From: Teratosphaeria epicoccoides
Lineage: Eukaryota; Ascomycota; Dothideomycetes; Mycosphaerellales; Teratosphaeriaceae
NCBI GenBank assembly: GCA_021401465.1
Contig: JADDMT010000013.1
Span: 310,001 to 374,000 of the forward strand
Reading direction: 5' to 3'
Length of the DNA stretch: 64,000 nucleotides
Both the position numbers and the translations under genes were made by a program. Positions 54,444 to 64,000 of this stretch are shown in pieces. Numbering within the stretch: the stretch's first letter is position 1; every line of letters begins with the position of its first letter. The notes below the pieces were generated by a model. That model was not told where the DNA came from. It searched no databases and saw nothing but the letters and a program-made list of their open reading frames with translations.

Positions 54444-55625
54444 TTAGCGACTCTGCATGTACTTCTTGGCCGCGTTGATGATGAACGGGGTCACAATCGG
54501 TGCCACGGATGCATAGTGCTTCTTGCCCTGGTCAAGCATAGGACCAATGTCGTAGTCACCAATCTTGATCGACTTGGGTTGCTTTTTGCGGTCGCGATCG
54601 CCTCTCCTGTCACGCCTGTCGTAATCATCATACTCGTCCGAGTAACGTCTCCGATCTCTGTCGTCGCGGGCTGGCCTGCGCCTGTCCCGATCATCTGAAT
54701 CATAGTATCTGTCGTCATACGGATCACGACGTGGCCTCCTTTCGACTTGGCTACGGTGCCGACGTGGCGGCGGCGGGTCATCGTCTGAGTAATCATCGTA
54801 CTCCCGTCGCCTTGGACGCGGGGGCCGATCAGGATTGGTGTTCCGGCGTCGGGCTGGGATGGGGTCTGAACCGTACTCTACCGGCCTGTCACGTGGTCTC
54901 CGTGGAGGTGGATCATCATAGTCGTCGTAGTCGTCTCTCCTTCGACGCTGTCTCGCATCATAATCATCGTCCCGACGTCGACGCGGAGGAGCATCGTCGT
55001 CAGGGTAATCACGATCACGGCGCCTTGGACGATCACCTTCGGGCCCGCGGCGATGCGGCTCAACTGGAGTCGCGCCGGGTGGCGGGTAACCTTTGCGTGG
55101 AGCCTCGCCATCAGGAATTGCGCCTGCAGGCGGTGGCATGTTGTAGGACCCGTCGCGTGCCCGATGCACGCGTGGCCTTCTTGGAAGGAAGTCGGCGTCT
55201 TCAGGAGGGCGCGGGCTGCGTCGGGGCTTATGGTTCCTCAATGTCTCTCCCTCGTCGCTTTCGTACCCGTCTCGCTTGTCCCGGAATTCTCTATCTTTCT
55301 TTCTGTTTTTGCGTTCGATATCCGGCGCCGTCGATCCAAGGTACGACGCTTCGTCTGGAAACTCTGGTCGCATGTCGGCTGGAACACGATTGCGGCTGCC
55401 CTCCCGCTTCATTGCACTAGGCCGCTCATTCAACGCATCGCCCATCGGTGGAGGCGGCAAGTTGTTGTTGGAGCCGTATCTGGCCTGCCGAGGACGCCGC
55501 TCGTTTGGCATAGGCTCGCCTCCCAAGTTGCTGTGTGGAGGTCCTGGGGGAGGAGGTGGGAGATCGCCATAGTCTGGCCTTGGCCCGCGTGGCTTCCGAT
55601 CGTACTCGTTGTCGTAGGTTGACAT
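54444..55625 (-). CDS. Disordered Arg/Asp/Pro/Tyr-rich protein with a conserved-looking C-terminal segment
   Basis: 393 residues without introns from ATG 55625. Residues 1-330 are almost wholly low-complexity: a poly-Pro stretch (GDLPPPPPGPP), then mixed Arg/Asp/Tyr/Pro blocks such as RRDDYDDYDDPPPRR. The last ~37 residues change character and become hydrophobic and ordered: IKIGDYDIGPMLDQGKKHY, then a short apolar stretch VAPIVTPFIINAAKKYM. Mixed Arg/Asp repeats are typical of RNA-associated or condensate-forming proteins, and the tail could be an amphipathic helix. No family recognised. Coding status is supported by the uninterrupted frame and consistent codon pattern. Confidence 0.7.
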   Translation of the reverse strand: MSTYDNEYDRKPRGPRPDYGDLPPPPPGPPHSNLGGEPMPNERRPRQARYGSNNNLPPPPMGDALNERPSAMKREGSRNRVPADMRPEFPDEASYLGSTAPDIERKNRKKDREFRDKRDGYESDEGETLRNHKPRRSPRPPEDADFLPRRPRVHRARDGSYNMPPPAGAIPDGEAPRKGYPPPGATPVEPHRRGPEGDRPRRRDRDYPDDDAPPRRRRDDDYDARQRRRRDDYDDYDDPPPRRPRDRPVEYGSDPIPARRRNTNPDRPPRPRRREYDDYSDDDPPPPRRHRSQVERRPRRDPYDDRYYDSDDRDRRRPARDDRDRRRYSDEYDDYDRRDRRGDRDRKKQPKSIKIGDYDIGPMLDQGKKHYASVAPIVTPFIINAAKKYMQSR

Positions 55626-56500
55626 GATGCTGAATGTTGTGATGCCTGGATAGTGAGAGCTGAGCGATCAGCTGCGGATGAAGAGAGAAATGAGGAGTGG
55701 TGTACTGAGAATGCAGCTGAAGCCAGCGCAGCCGTTCTGCCTGTGGCTCAGCGCTTGATTACCCGCGTTTGATCGAGGTGTCGGGTGACGTCGTGTTTCA
55801 GCAATCAGGAGGTCAGATTCTTCCGATTGCGGCGTGGCGGAAGCCGCGACCGCATGGTCCGAAATGGCACTCAAACAGAAACCACCCAAGATTCTTGATT
55901 TCACTCCGAGCCTCTTGCTGCGAACCATTCACATATGATATGCAGGAACGACATAACATGAGCTCGCGGCACGTGCTTATTGGCAGCTGAAATGCAGTCT
56001 TGTGATCGTCGAGCTGATATGGCAAGCTGGTCCATGGCAAGCGTGAATACATCACAAGGGCATGGGGTGGTATCCAATTTAGCACCGCCCTTGCCAGAAT
56101 AATATCCCCTAGTCACCAGGGACCTGGACAGTTTTCAGGAACTCCCGACATCAGTCGATCTCGACCTGTCATCAGCTGGACAATTGTGTCAACTGAACCT
56201 GATTGATCTGAGCGGAGAGTACGTAAGCTTCTGAAGAGTCATCCTGCCGGTCGATCAAGCCTTCACTCCGGCCGCCTGATTCAAAATGGCTTGGCCGATT
56301 CCAGCTGAAAAATTATCGCTGCTGAACATGACCGACTGCCGAACAAAGAACACCGGTGGTGAACCTTTTGCTTTGGCCGGATATGGAAGTAGTCTTTTGT
56401 CGGATGCACTACGGTCTCTCGTCACAATGCCTCTTATGCCATCCCAAACATCTGCCCAGTATCTCAGTGGCAACGGACCAGACTGGTGCAATGCTTCGCC
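55626..56500. other. Divergent intergenic region
   Basis: No gene seen in 875 bp between the disordered-protein gene and the pseudokinase gene. Both promoters should lie here. Confidence 0.45.
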
Positions 56501-58264
56501 ATGAGTGCCTCAGACAACTCAGAGCCAGAGTCAGAGCACCAGCGACGCGGCCCACCGTCTCCAGCCTTGTCAACGATTGAAGAGGTCTCTGAACCTCCTT
56601 CGAGACGTGTCAGCGATGCGTACGTCGACAATAGCAGCCAAAGCTCTCCCGAGCCTCTATCCGAGATTGGAGATGCCAATGACACAAAGTCTCGGATCGA
56701 TCGCGACACTTCACCTTCGCCAACATCAGGATCTGGCACCTTCAGATTATCGAGTGCCCCCCCATCGCCGCAAGGTGGATATCTATACTCACAGCCGCTG
56801 CCGTCAATTCCCGAGATATACAACTTCCAGGCAAGACCCCGCCGTGTCATCAAGCGTGGTCATAGGCACAACAACAATGGACCATGCATCTTGGCAACTT
56901 GTCCATATTTCTGGAAGAGAAAGGGTCGGCTCGGCAAATATCAGGGCAATGCCAGCCTGGTTGCAGGCAGAGAAGTGCCGGGCCGCCGAACACGATGGAG
57001 CGCCAACACGCCAGCAAACGGCGATATCTGGATCTATCCTTACGAGATGTACCTTGGCGGCCGAATTCAGAATGCCGCCAGAAGGACCTGGGCTCGCGAG
57101 GTCATTGACAATGTAGATGCCAGTCTACAGCTCGAGGAGGATGATGTCCAGGACGTGTTCAAGGTCATGAATCACCCAAACCTTGTCAACGCCATTGATT
57201 GGGATGGCTTCGGTGAGGACGGCTCTGGTGGCAATCAAGATAACGTGAGGCGTGAAGTGGCGTGGGAGAGGTGCGATGCTGGTACACTCAATCGCTTGCT
57301 CGTGGATTACGGCAAGCCACTACCAGAGTCGTTCATCTGGCATACTCTAATCTCAATGCTCAGAGCATTGCAGCATTTTTCATACGGTCAGAGCGACGTG
57401 TTTGATACCAAAGACGGTGGTACGGTCTCGGACCTGATCGTAGAAGGCTGGCAACCAATTTTGCACAATCAGATCAATCCGGCCAATATCTTCTACTGCA
57501 AGCCGAACCCAACCACAGGCTACGAAAGAACGTGCTATGGTGCCTGCAAGCTGGGTAATTTCTCCAATGCTCTGGTCCTGCGTGGGCCACTCTGGTTTTG
57601 GGATCGTGAAGCTGGCCAAGCTGTTCTTGGACACGACTCCATCTCGGTACTTGACCTCGACAGGCAGAATATCACTCGTGAGAGACATCAATACTATGAC
57701 TATGATGCTCCAGAGCTGTCCATTCATATGGACAGAGCGCTCGATATAGACACGAGAGAGTCTCACTTCGACAGGCATGGCCATAGAGGAGGCACTGTAG
57801 GCAACGCTTCTGACATCTGGAGCTTGGGTGCCGTGATCGTGGTCATGATGACAGGCGGCAAAAGGAACAACTGGGAGGTCCTCTCCACAGCGTACGATGA
57901 GGAATACTTGGGAAATCATGAGCACATCAACCGAGTCAAGGTTGTTGCGAGGTTGATCGATGAGATTGACGCGGTCGACGAGGATGATGAACATATCTTC
58001 GACCCTATCAAAGAGTTTTTGCCGGATGAATACAGCAATGAACTAAGGCAATTGGTGTCATGGATGATGGATCCGAGGCCTCAGCTTAGATTGGAGATCC
58101 ATGAATTGCTGGAGCAGGGTTTGCTATGCTACCGCCAAGTCAGAAGACGAGAGCGAGCGGCGGGAAGGGAGAGTGATGGCGAGTGGACCCTGGCTGAGAC
58201 GCTTGATGGAGATGTCGACAAAGACGAGGAAGCTGTCGGTGATCTTGATAGTGGTGTCGTCTGA
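56501..58264 (+). CDS. Predicted pseudokinase (protein kinase fold without catalytic residues)
   Basis: 587 residues without introns from ATG 56501. The first ~110 residues are Ser/Pro-rich and disordered. A kinase-like fold follows (about 170-555). The HRD-loop position reads LHNQINPANIFY (about residue 320), with Gln for the catalytic Asp and Asn for the following Lys, although the downstream Asn of the loop is kept. The DFG position reads KLGNFSNALV (about 349), with Asn for Asp and Ser for Gly. No glycine-rich loop or VAIK lysine is visible. Structural landmarks remain: YDYDAPELS (APE, about 403) and NASDIWSLGAVIVVMMTGG (about 434-453). It therefore probably works as a binding scaffold or allosteric partner rather than an enzyme. 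The acidic C-terminal 35 residues are probably disordered. Confidence 0.83.
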   Translation: MSASDNSEPESEHQRRGPPSPALSTIEEVSEPPSRRVSDAYVDNSSQSSPEPLSEIGDANDTKSRIDRDTSPSPTSGSGTFRLSSAPPSPQGGYLYSQPLPSIPEIYNFQARPRRVIKRGHRHNNNGPCILATCPYFWKRKGRLGKYQGNASLVAGREVPGRRTRWSANTPANGDIWIYPYEMYLGGRIQNAARRTWAREVIDNVDASLQLEEDDVQDVFKVMNHPNLVNAIDWDGFGEDGSGGNQDNVRREVAWERCDAGTLNRLLVDYGKPLPESFIWHTLISMLRALQHFSYGQSDVFDTKDGGTVSDLIVEGWQPILHNQINPANIFYCKPNPTTGYERTCYGACKLGNFSNALVLRGPLWFWDREAGQAVLGHDSISVLDLDRQNITRERHQYYDYDAPELSIHMDRALDIDTRESHFDRHGHRGGTVGNASDIWSLGAVIVVMMTGGKRNNWEVLSTAYDEEYLGNHEHINRVKVVARLIDEIDAVDEDDEHIFDPIKEFLPDEYSNELRQLVSWMMDPRPQLRLEIHELLEQGLLCYRQVRRRERAAGRESDGEWTLAETLDGDVDKDEEAVGDLDSGVV

Positions 58265-58431
58265 GAAGATTGTAGGTCGCCGATGGCGAATCTACATGTA
58301 ACATGACCGTTCCAGACCTTGCATGTGAATGTCGTAATATGGCCCTTTGGCACACCTCGAACGCCGCGCTTTGCAGATCTTCAAGTCAGCGAAAAGTTGA
58401 TATTTACCTCTCTGCGTAATTATCTTGTAGT

Positions 58432-59921
58432 ATGGCTCTTCTCCAATCGCGCAATCGCACAAAGGACTTCGACGACCTGTTAGACGCTGCGCCGAAGGGT
58501 ATGCGTAATCTTCTTTCTTCGCCAAGCAGAAGCTAAAAAAGTGTTCAGACTTCGATCCAGAAGCAGACGATATTTCAGTCGGCAGCGACGATGGCGAGGA
58601 CCGTGAGATCGACGGTGCACGTGGACACTATGTTGACGTTGGAAAGAGCAAGTTGCGGAAGCCGAAGGATGTCGCGCTTGGGCCGCAGTATCGAGGATCG
58701 CAAGTGTCGCGAGACCAGATGAGCGAGGATGAGGATGAGGATGATCCATTCAGCCGCGGTTTCGATGATGGGGAGGGTGAGGCAGATGGGACAGATGGTG
58801 TGTCAGAAGATGAGGGAAACGAGGACGATGAGGATGAAGAGGATGAGGAAGATACGCCGGACACAGATTTTAGCGGTGACGAGGATGCTGCCGCCCCCGA
58901 CCGGATCTCGAAGGTCAGTCAGGCCACGAATCTTCAGACTATGATGCAAGAGGGCAGACAGACCGTGGGAGCGACACTGTCGCAGGCGAGCAGGGCAGAT
59001 GCAGAGAAGGGAAGGGCAGTCAAGCAGCAGCGCAAAGCTTTCGATTCCATGCTGGGCACGAGGATGAAGCTGCAGAAGGCTCTGATCGGTGTCAACACCG
59101 TGGTTGGACTGTTAGAGGGTGACATCAAGGACCGGCGAGACGATGCGCATATTGCGATGGAAGCTGCAGAGACAGCAGCCTTCCACCTCTGGTCGTCGCT
59201 CAATAATTTCCGCGAAGAACTTCGAGAAGCGAAGACCGGCACAAAACGCAAGCGACCTTCCTTCACTACGGCTACACCCACCGAGAAGCTCTGGTTGCAC
59301 ATGCAGTCTCAGGAAAACGACAACATCGAGAAACGGAATGCCATTCTTGCGCGCTGGTCAGCCAAGACCCGCAATGAAACCGCCAAGCCTCAGATGTCGC
59401 AGCTGAAGACCACCGCAGAATCGACCGTTATGGACGTCATCCGCGAGCAGCTCGCCACCTCCGAACGCCTCGTCAAGCGCACGCGGACTCCACGATCATG
59501 TGCGCCCCTGCAGCTTTCGAAACGTATCGAGGAGGATCCGAACATATATGACGACGCCGACTTCTACGGCCTGATGCTCAAAGAACTACTGGAGCAGAAA
59601 TCGGCAGACTCAACGTCGGCTTCGAATATCAACATCGACTTGTCATTCCAGATGCGACGAGAGGCGAAGACGAAGAAGAACGTTGACACTAAGGCAAGCA
59701 AGGGCAGGAAGCTCAGGTATACTGTGCATGAGAAATTACAGAATTTTATGGCGCCTGAAGATCGGACGACTTGGGGTGAGAGGCAAGTGGATGAGCTATT
59801 TAGTAGTCTTTTTGGACAGAAATCGGGCCTGGCTGAAGATGGTGTTGATGAGGATGATGAGATGGCGGATGGTGACGGTGTCGATGCGGAAGAGGCGGGT
59901 TTAATGTTGTTTAGAAGCTGA
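58432..59921 (+). CDS. bfr2: BFR2 (AATF/Che-1 family) ribosome biogenesis factor
   Basis: Two exons, 58432-58498 and 58549-59921, with a 50-bp intron (GTATGC..TTCAG), giving 479 residues. The tiny first exon starts MALLQSRNRTKDFDDLLD. An acidic Asp/Glu-rich stretch (about 55-135) is followed by the AATF leader domain (RKAFDSMLGTRMKLQKALI) and the C-terminal TRAUB domain (about 350-440: YDDADFYGLMLKELLEQK and VHEKLQNFMAPED). In yeast, Bfr2 is an essential nucleolar component of the small-subunit processome, needed for early 18S pre-rRNA cleavage. All domains are complete. It follows the pseudokinase gene on the same strand by 167 bp, with no sign of co-transcription. Confidence 0.93.
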
Positions 59922-60577
59922 CGAGATGTCTGAGCCGGTATCTGATCAGTTGCACAGGAGTTTCGATATGTGAGCCTACCGTCCCCTGGCACAATCTATC
60001 ATGCGTGCGACGGTGGCTGATGCTGACATGCTGACTTCCACCCGTGGAATTGCGTGCAGCAACATGAGTCATGCTGATACTCTTGGACCTTTTGACTGGC
60101 GGTTAGGAGTAAACACGCGCTTGGTTGCGCCTCTGGACAGCAACATGCCGGCCAAGATGAAGTATACGTGCCAATTGACTGTTGCTCGATCGGGACGGCC
60201 ACTTGCGAAGATGGGCTATGCAGCCAAGCTGGAAAATTCTGATGCAGCGGTATGACCAAGCAGGCAATTGAACTTTCCAGAAAGCGTGGGTATAAGCAAT
60301 TGCGTCCGGACGCTGCAAAACCTTCTCTTCTTCATCTCCATCTTCCATCATTAACAGTATTGTTTCCGGGCAAGACAGTGACATCCGGCACAAGTAGCAG
60401 ACACCGCATCGGCTACTCAACTCACGCTTCACCACTTGTGCCAAATCAACCACGCACCTTTAACACAGTACAGCACGCGTATTCACGGGTGTCCGATAGT
60501 TACCTCTCAAAGCGCTTAACGCTCACCTCCCGCACACCACACAATCACCTCTCACCGAACGAACACTTCCCATTACC
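59922..60577. other. Intergenic with a weak 84-codon ORF
   Basis: An ATG-started plus-strand frame (60001-60255) looks mildly coding in its second half (MKYTCQLTVARSGRPLAKMG) but is too short and unfamiliar to call. Otherwise there is nothing. Confidence 0.35.
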
Positions 60578-61841
60578 ATGGCACCAGCACTCTCGACTCT
60601 GGCCTCCTTTCATCTCTCCATTGGCACAGCCCTTGTCGTTACCGCCACCTCCATGCTTTCAACACTCTGAGAGCTCGAGCACCAGTCCACCACCGGACCT
60701 GCACTCACCGCTCTAGCCCTCGGATCACTCCTCAGCGCTGCCGCCCACGTCTGCACGCACCTACACCTCACCAACGAAGCCACATCATCCTGGCTTAGCC
60801 AGCTCATCGACAAGATCGCCCTGAACAATAATCCTGACAGCGCTGTCCCCGAGACTGCCTGGCTTCGATTTCTCCTCGACTTCGAGCGTCCAGTCAGCGA
60901 AGCTTGCCAAGCCGAGATGGCAGAACACTGAGACTGGGCTTCTGGAGTCGCAGAGTCCCAGCCCGGCTACACTTCGCAAGGACGCTCAGCTAGCTACCAC
61001 CGCCAGGCTCGGAGTTAACGACACTCGAGAATGCCGAGTGAAGGCCTGAGTGGCGTCCGTGAAGTCTGCGGGATTTTCGACCCGTCGGAACTCGAGGACC
61101 CAGCTATTCTGCATCATCTTGAGACTTCCGATCTTAGCACCAACACACTGCAGTAGACACTCCCGTAGCACGCCGATGATGTCAATGAGGCCGTGGCACG
61201 CATGCAATCGTATGAGTGCAGCCCTTTGCGCTATCTCATGCCAGACGGAGAAGCTTGGCAGAGACTCGAGTGGGTGGACACGAAGGCGCTCATGCCGATC
61301 GACTCACTGACTGAGAAGCCGGAGTCCTGGAGAGACTGGACTGGCAAGGTACTCAAGGGTGAGGAACGGATGCTGGAAGACCCTGGGACTGGCGAACCAC
61401 AGCTTGCCATCATCATTGATCCCATCGTGGCCTCTAAAAGCAATTTTATGTCTCTGAAGGCCAGTTCCACCACCTGAGGGCGGCGCTGGACCGTCGAAGT
61501 GGTTTGATATGACGGAGCCGAGCTCTGTTGAACCTACCGTGGAAACCGCGATATCCGCCGTGGAGACCCAAGCAATGACTGCAAACCCGGCGCCCTTGAC
61601 ATTCAAGACCCTTGCCAAGCTGACGGCGACCGATTCCACATAGTAGTCTCTCGCCCTTGAACCACAAGCCCCCTTGCACATTCTCGATCGCCACGAGATC
61701 TACCTCTTCATCCGAGACAACACATGCCTAGGCGGTGTGTTGGAGATGGGTTTTGGGCTTGGAGCTTGCAGCGCTGGGTGCGGGGAGTTGCACGTCCCGA
61801 GTTTAGACCACATTGTCGTTCGTATTGAGTCAGTCTTGTGA
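60578..61841 (+). pseudogene. Decayed plus-strand gene of unknown family, possibly secreted
   Basis: From ATG 60578 a hydrophobic N-terminus (LSIGTALVVTATSM) reads on in one frame for about 145 codons, interrupted by TGA at 60668-60670 and 60929-60931, with NEATSSWLSQLIDKIAL between. A second frame (about 61030-61477) contains MPSEGLSGVREVCGIFDPSE and continues through two TAG codons near 61150-61170 into ECSPLRYLMPDGEAWQRLEW. A third (about 61470-61841) reads PEGGAGPSKWFDMTEPSSVE and later LHILDRHEIYLFIRDN after two consecutive TAG codons, ending at a TGA. Frames follow each other without gaps, so one ancestral gene is likely. I recognise no domain. Confidence 0.5.
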
Positions 61842-63287
61842 ATTGCTGGTCTTTCGTTAGGAATGTAGACTGCTTAAGGTATTGGTAATCGTGTAATAGT
61901 AACACTTCGGCTCAGTAGACGTGGTGCGCAGTGATGGTGCGCGCGCTGAATACACATTCAGTTGACCACGATCATGTCTTGTCAATTGAGGACATCTCTC
62001 AAGTTGGCTTCAATTTCATCTGCTTTAGCTCAGCCGCTATGAGCAGGGCGCCCTCTGTGATGCAATCTTGGGGTGGGCTTCCAGATGGTTTCGCCTGATT
62101 TCGAAGACTCACATCCGGCAAAGTCAGTACTGGTACTTATGGATTGACACAGTTGTACACCATGAGAAGCGAGCCAGCGCACCATCATGACGACGTCTCC
62201 GACATGATCGAAACCTCACGTTTTCAAGCGAGAACCTTTCGCACAGCACGATTCACCAGCTCCGTGCTTGGGTAGGTATCTGTGCATCATCCTCGGCTGC
62301 CAAGCTTTCCACTCTCGAGAGACATCATCACAAAAGACGCTGTTCGTGTAATCAGCTCATCCTTTGCCTTGGCCGCAGGTTCAGGCCAGACCGGGACAGG
62401 CTGCGAACTGAGTTTGGAGCCATAGGTGTGCAAGCCTTGCATGGTGAGTGTTGGGCTTTTATGTGTCGGAGTTCATGTTTGACAAGACGTTGTTGCAGCA
62501 TTTTGGCTTCTGCCACAACAAGGCAGATCGGTCGATACGAGTGTCGCGTTAATGTGCCTCGAGATAGAGCAAGAAGTGATCCTGAACCTGAGCAGCGTCG
62601 ATGGGTCATTGAAGAATGCTGACTACAACTGGAGGTACAGTGGTGCTCTGGCCGGAGGATGACGTGAGCTTTGGCAAAGGTGCTACCTCCTGTTATCGTG
62701 CTGTTCGTACATATATCTATGCTCGAGCCTTTTGGCTGTGGGTGGTAAGTATCGAAATAGGAAGGAGCAGCTGCAAATCGGCTCCCGTCGCTTCTGAACC
62801 CCACGATATGGTGGCGGAGATATTGGCGGACTGTGCATGGATGGACCAGGGAGCTCGGGACACGCCAGCCTTGAGTCGCGCCTTCTCTCACATGTATCAG
62901 CATCACACCTCATACCCGGCAAGGAAGCTTAAGGCGTGTACCTCCATGTGTACCTAACGGGTAATAGGAGGTAGGTCCTAACAACTACGAGCACACATGG
63001 CAATGAAACTTTAGCTTTCTGCGAAATCGCGCGACTAGCCCTTTCCTGACCAACAGCGCGCCGATCTCACACTGGAGCAATAGAAAGTGTCCAGCCTCGC
63101 GCCGTAGACCTCAGAGCTGCAGCACACGACATCGACATTGCCAACGCATAGCGGCGGGTGCGAGAGCGAGCCACGTTCGTCCTTGTTGTTACCAGCCTCG
63201 ACCGATCGGCCCGGATCATCACCGGTAGCGAAACCTGTTTGGTCCATTTTTAATTGAGCGCCGCCGACCTCAGGCATCGTGGCTCGG
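61842..63287. other. Long intergenic region
   Basis: No supported gene in about 1.4 kb. Frames on both strands at about 62350-62960 lack recognisable content. The last part is the promoter or 5' leader of the CNNM-type gene. Confidence 0.4.
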
Positions 63288-64000
63288 ATGTCTGCGACCA
63301 GACCGGCACGAACGTCACCAGCGGCACACCAGCAACAGGTCGGACTGGTGAGAGGCAACAATGGACGGAGGGCGGGTTTCACGGTGACAGCGACTACCAT
63401 CAGCCTCGCCAGACTGCTGGTGCTGCCATTGGTGAGCGCAGCGCCATTGCGGGCTTGGGGTGGTGTCGGCGCACGGGAACATGACCACCGCGATGACGAG
63501 CTGCCCAAGTCACCGGAAGATGCCAGCCTGTGGGTGTACTTGGGTATCGCCGTTGCATTGGTGCTGCTGGGCGGAGCATTCGCCGGGTTGACGATCGCGT
63601 TCATGGGTCAGGATGAGACATATCTACAGGTCACTGCAGCGTCGGGAGACACGCCGAGAGAGCGCAAGAATGCTAAAGCAGTGCTGAACTTGCTCAAGAA
63701 GGGCAAGCATTGGGTGCTGGTCACGTTGTTGCTGAGCAATGTCATCACCAATGAGACACTGCCGATTGTGCTGGACAGGAGCTTGGGCGGTGGCTGGCCT
63801 GCCGTCGTGAGCAGTACCGTGCTGATCGGTAGGAATCATCTTGATTCCAAATGTATGCAAAGCTGACGCAGAGACAGTCATCTTCGGCGAGATCGCACCC
63901 CAATCCGTCTGCGTCCGGTATGGCCTCTCCATCGGCGCGTACATGGCGCCCTTCGTGCTTGGTCTGATGTGGCTCATGGCGCCGGTCGCCTGGCCCACTG
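63288..64000 (+). CDS. CNNM/Mam3-type DUF21 membrane protein, 5' part only
   Basis: Exon 1 is 63288-63828. A 49-bp GT..AG intron (63829-63877) leads to exon 2, which runs off the window edge. The ATG at 63288 is chosen because the longer open frame begins with GTG. After a leader with one hydrophobic segment (LARLLVLPLVSAAPL), the DUF21 transmembrane domain starts with WVYLGIAVALVLLGGAFAGL. It continues with the family signatures GLTIAFMGQDE, LLLSNVITNETLPIVLDR and VIFGEIAPQSVC. Yeast Mam3 and animal CNNM proteins influence magnesium and manganese homeostasis at vacuolar or plasma membranes. The CBS pair expected after DUF21 lies outside the window. Confidence 0.9.

Noticed and set aside
1..64000. 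Transposons, CRISPR arrays, telomere or centromere repeats
   Set aside because: No terminal inverted repeats, LTR pairs, reverse transcriptase or transposase motifs, spaced repeats or TTAGGG arrays were noticed. An exhaustive self-comparison was not possible by eye.

Overview
This window looks like part of the nuclear genome of a filamentous ascomycete (Pezizomycotina, perhaps Dothideomycetes; the class is inferred from general protein flavour only). The evidence is short GT..AG introns of about 49-106 bp, single genes with their own promoters on both strands, fungal families (Zn2Cys6 regulator, GH12, GH64 and GH92 glycosidases, Cue2-type CUE/Smr protein, COX15, BFR2), and gaps of 0.3-1.5 kb. 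No tRNA, rRNA, intact transposon or CRISPR array was found.

Layout. 2.3-7.7 kb: a GH12 glucanase-like secreted protein whose expected catalytic Glu is Gln, then a large SNF2/Rad5-16-type ATPase. 8.2-18 kb: a decayed reading frame, an intronless HerA-like P-loop ATPase, a broken expansin-like gene, an FAD phenol-hydroxylase-type monooxygenase and two convergent relics. 18.6-30.9 kb: COX15, a BTB protein, a GH64 beta-1,3-glucanase, an MFS sugar transporter and a Cue2-like CUE/Smr protein. 31-41 kb: a relic, an amino-acid/choline-type permease, a C3HC zinc-finger protein divergent from a Zn2Cys6 transcription factor, and a heavily deleted GH92 mannosidase pseudogene. 41-49 kb: a BSD-domain protein, a dynamin-like GTPase with a 108-bp tandem duplication, and a GDP-mannose pyrophosphorylase alpha-like protein. 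49-54 kb: two broken genes. 54-64 kb: a disordered Arg/Asp-rich protein, a predicted pseudokinase, BFR2, another relic, and the 5' end of a CNNM/Mam3-type membrane protein cut by the window edge.

Functional themes. Housekeeping genes (cox15, bfr2, GMPPA-like, Cue2-like, C3HC) are intact. The accessory layer is secreted carbohydrate enzymes, transporters and regulators. There is no obvious biosynthetic cluster or operon-like unit.

The most unusual property is gene decay. At least eight loci keep long coding-like frames broken by in-frame stops, frameshifts or deletions. Several stops lie where TAG probably replaced TGG or CAG, which is what C-to-T change at CpA (RIP-type mutation) would give. 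Other stops (TGA, TAA) do not fit that pattern so simply. All domain calls are by eye; no database search was run.
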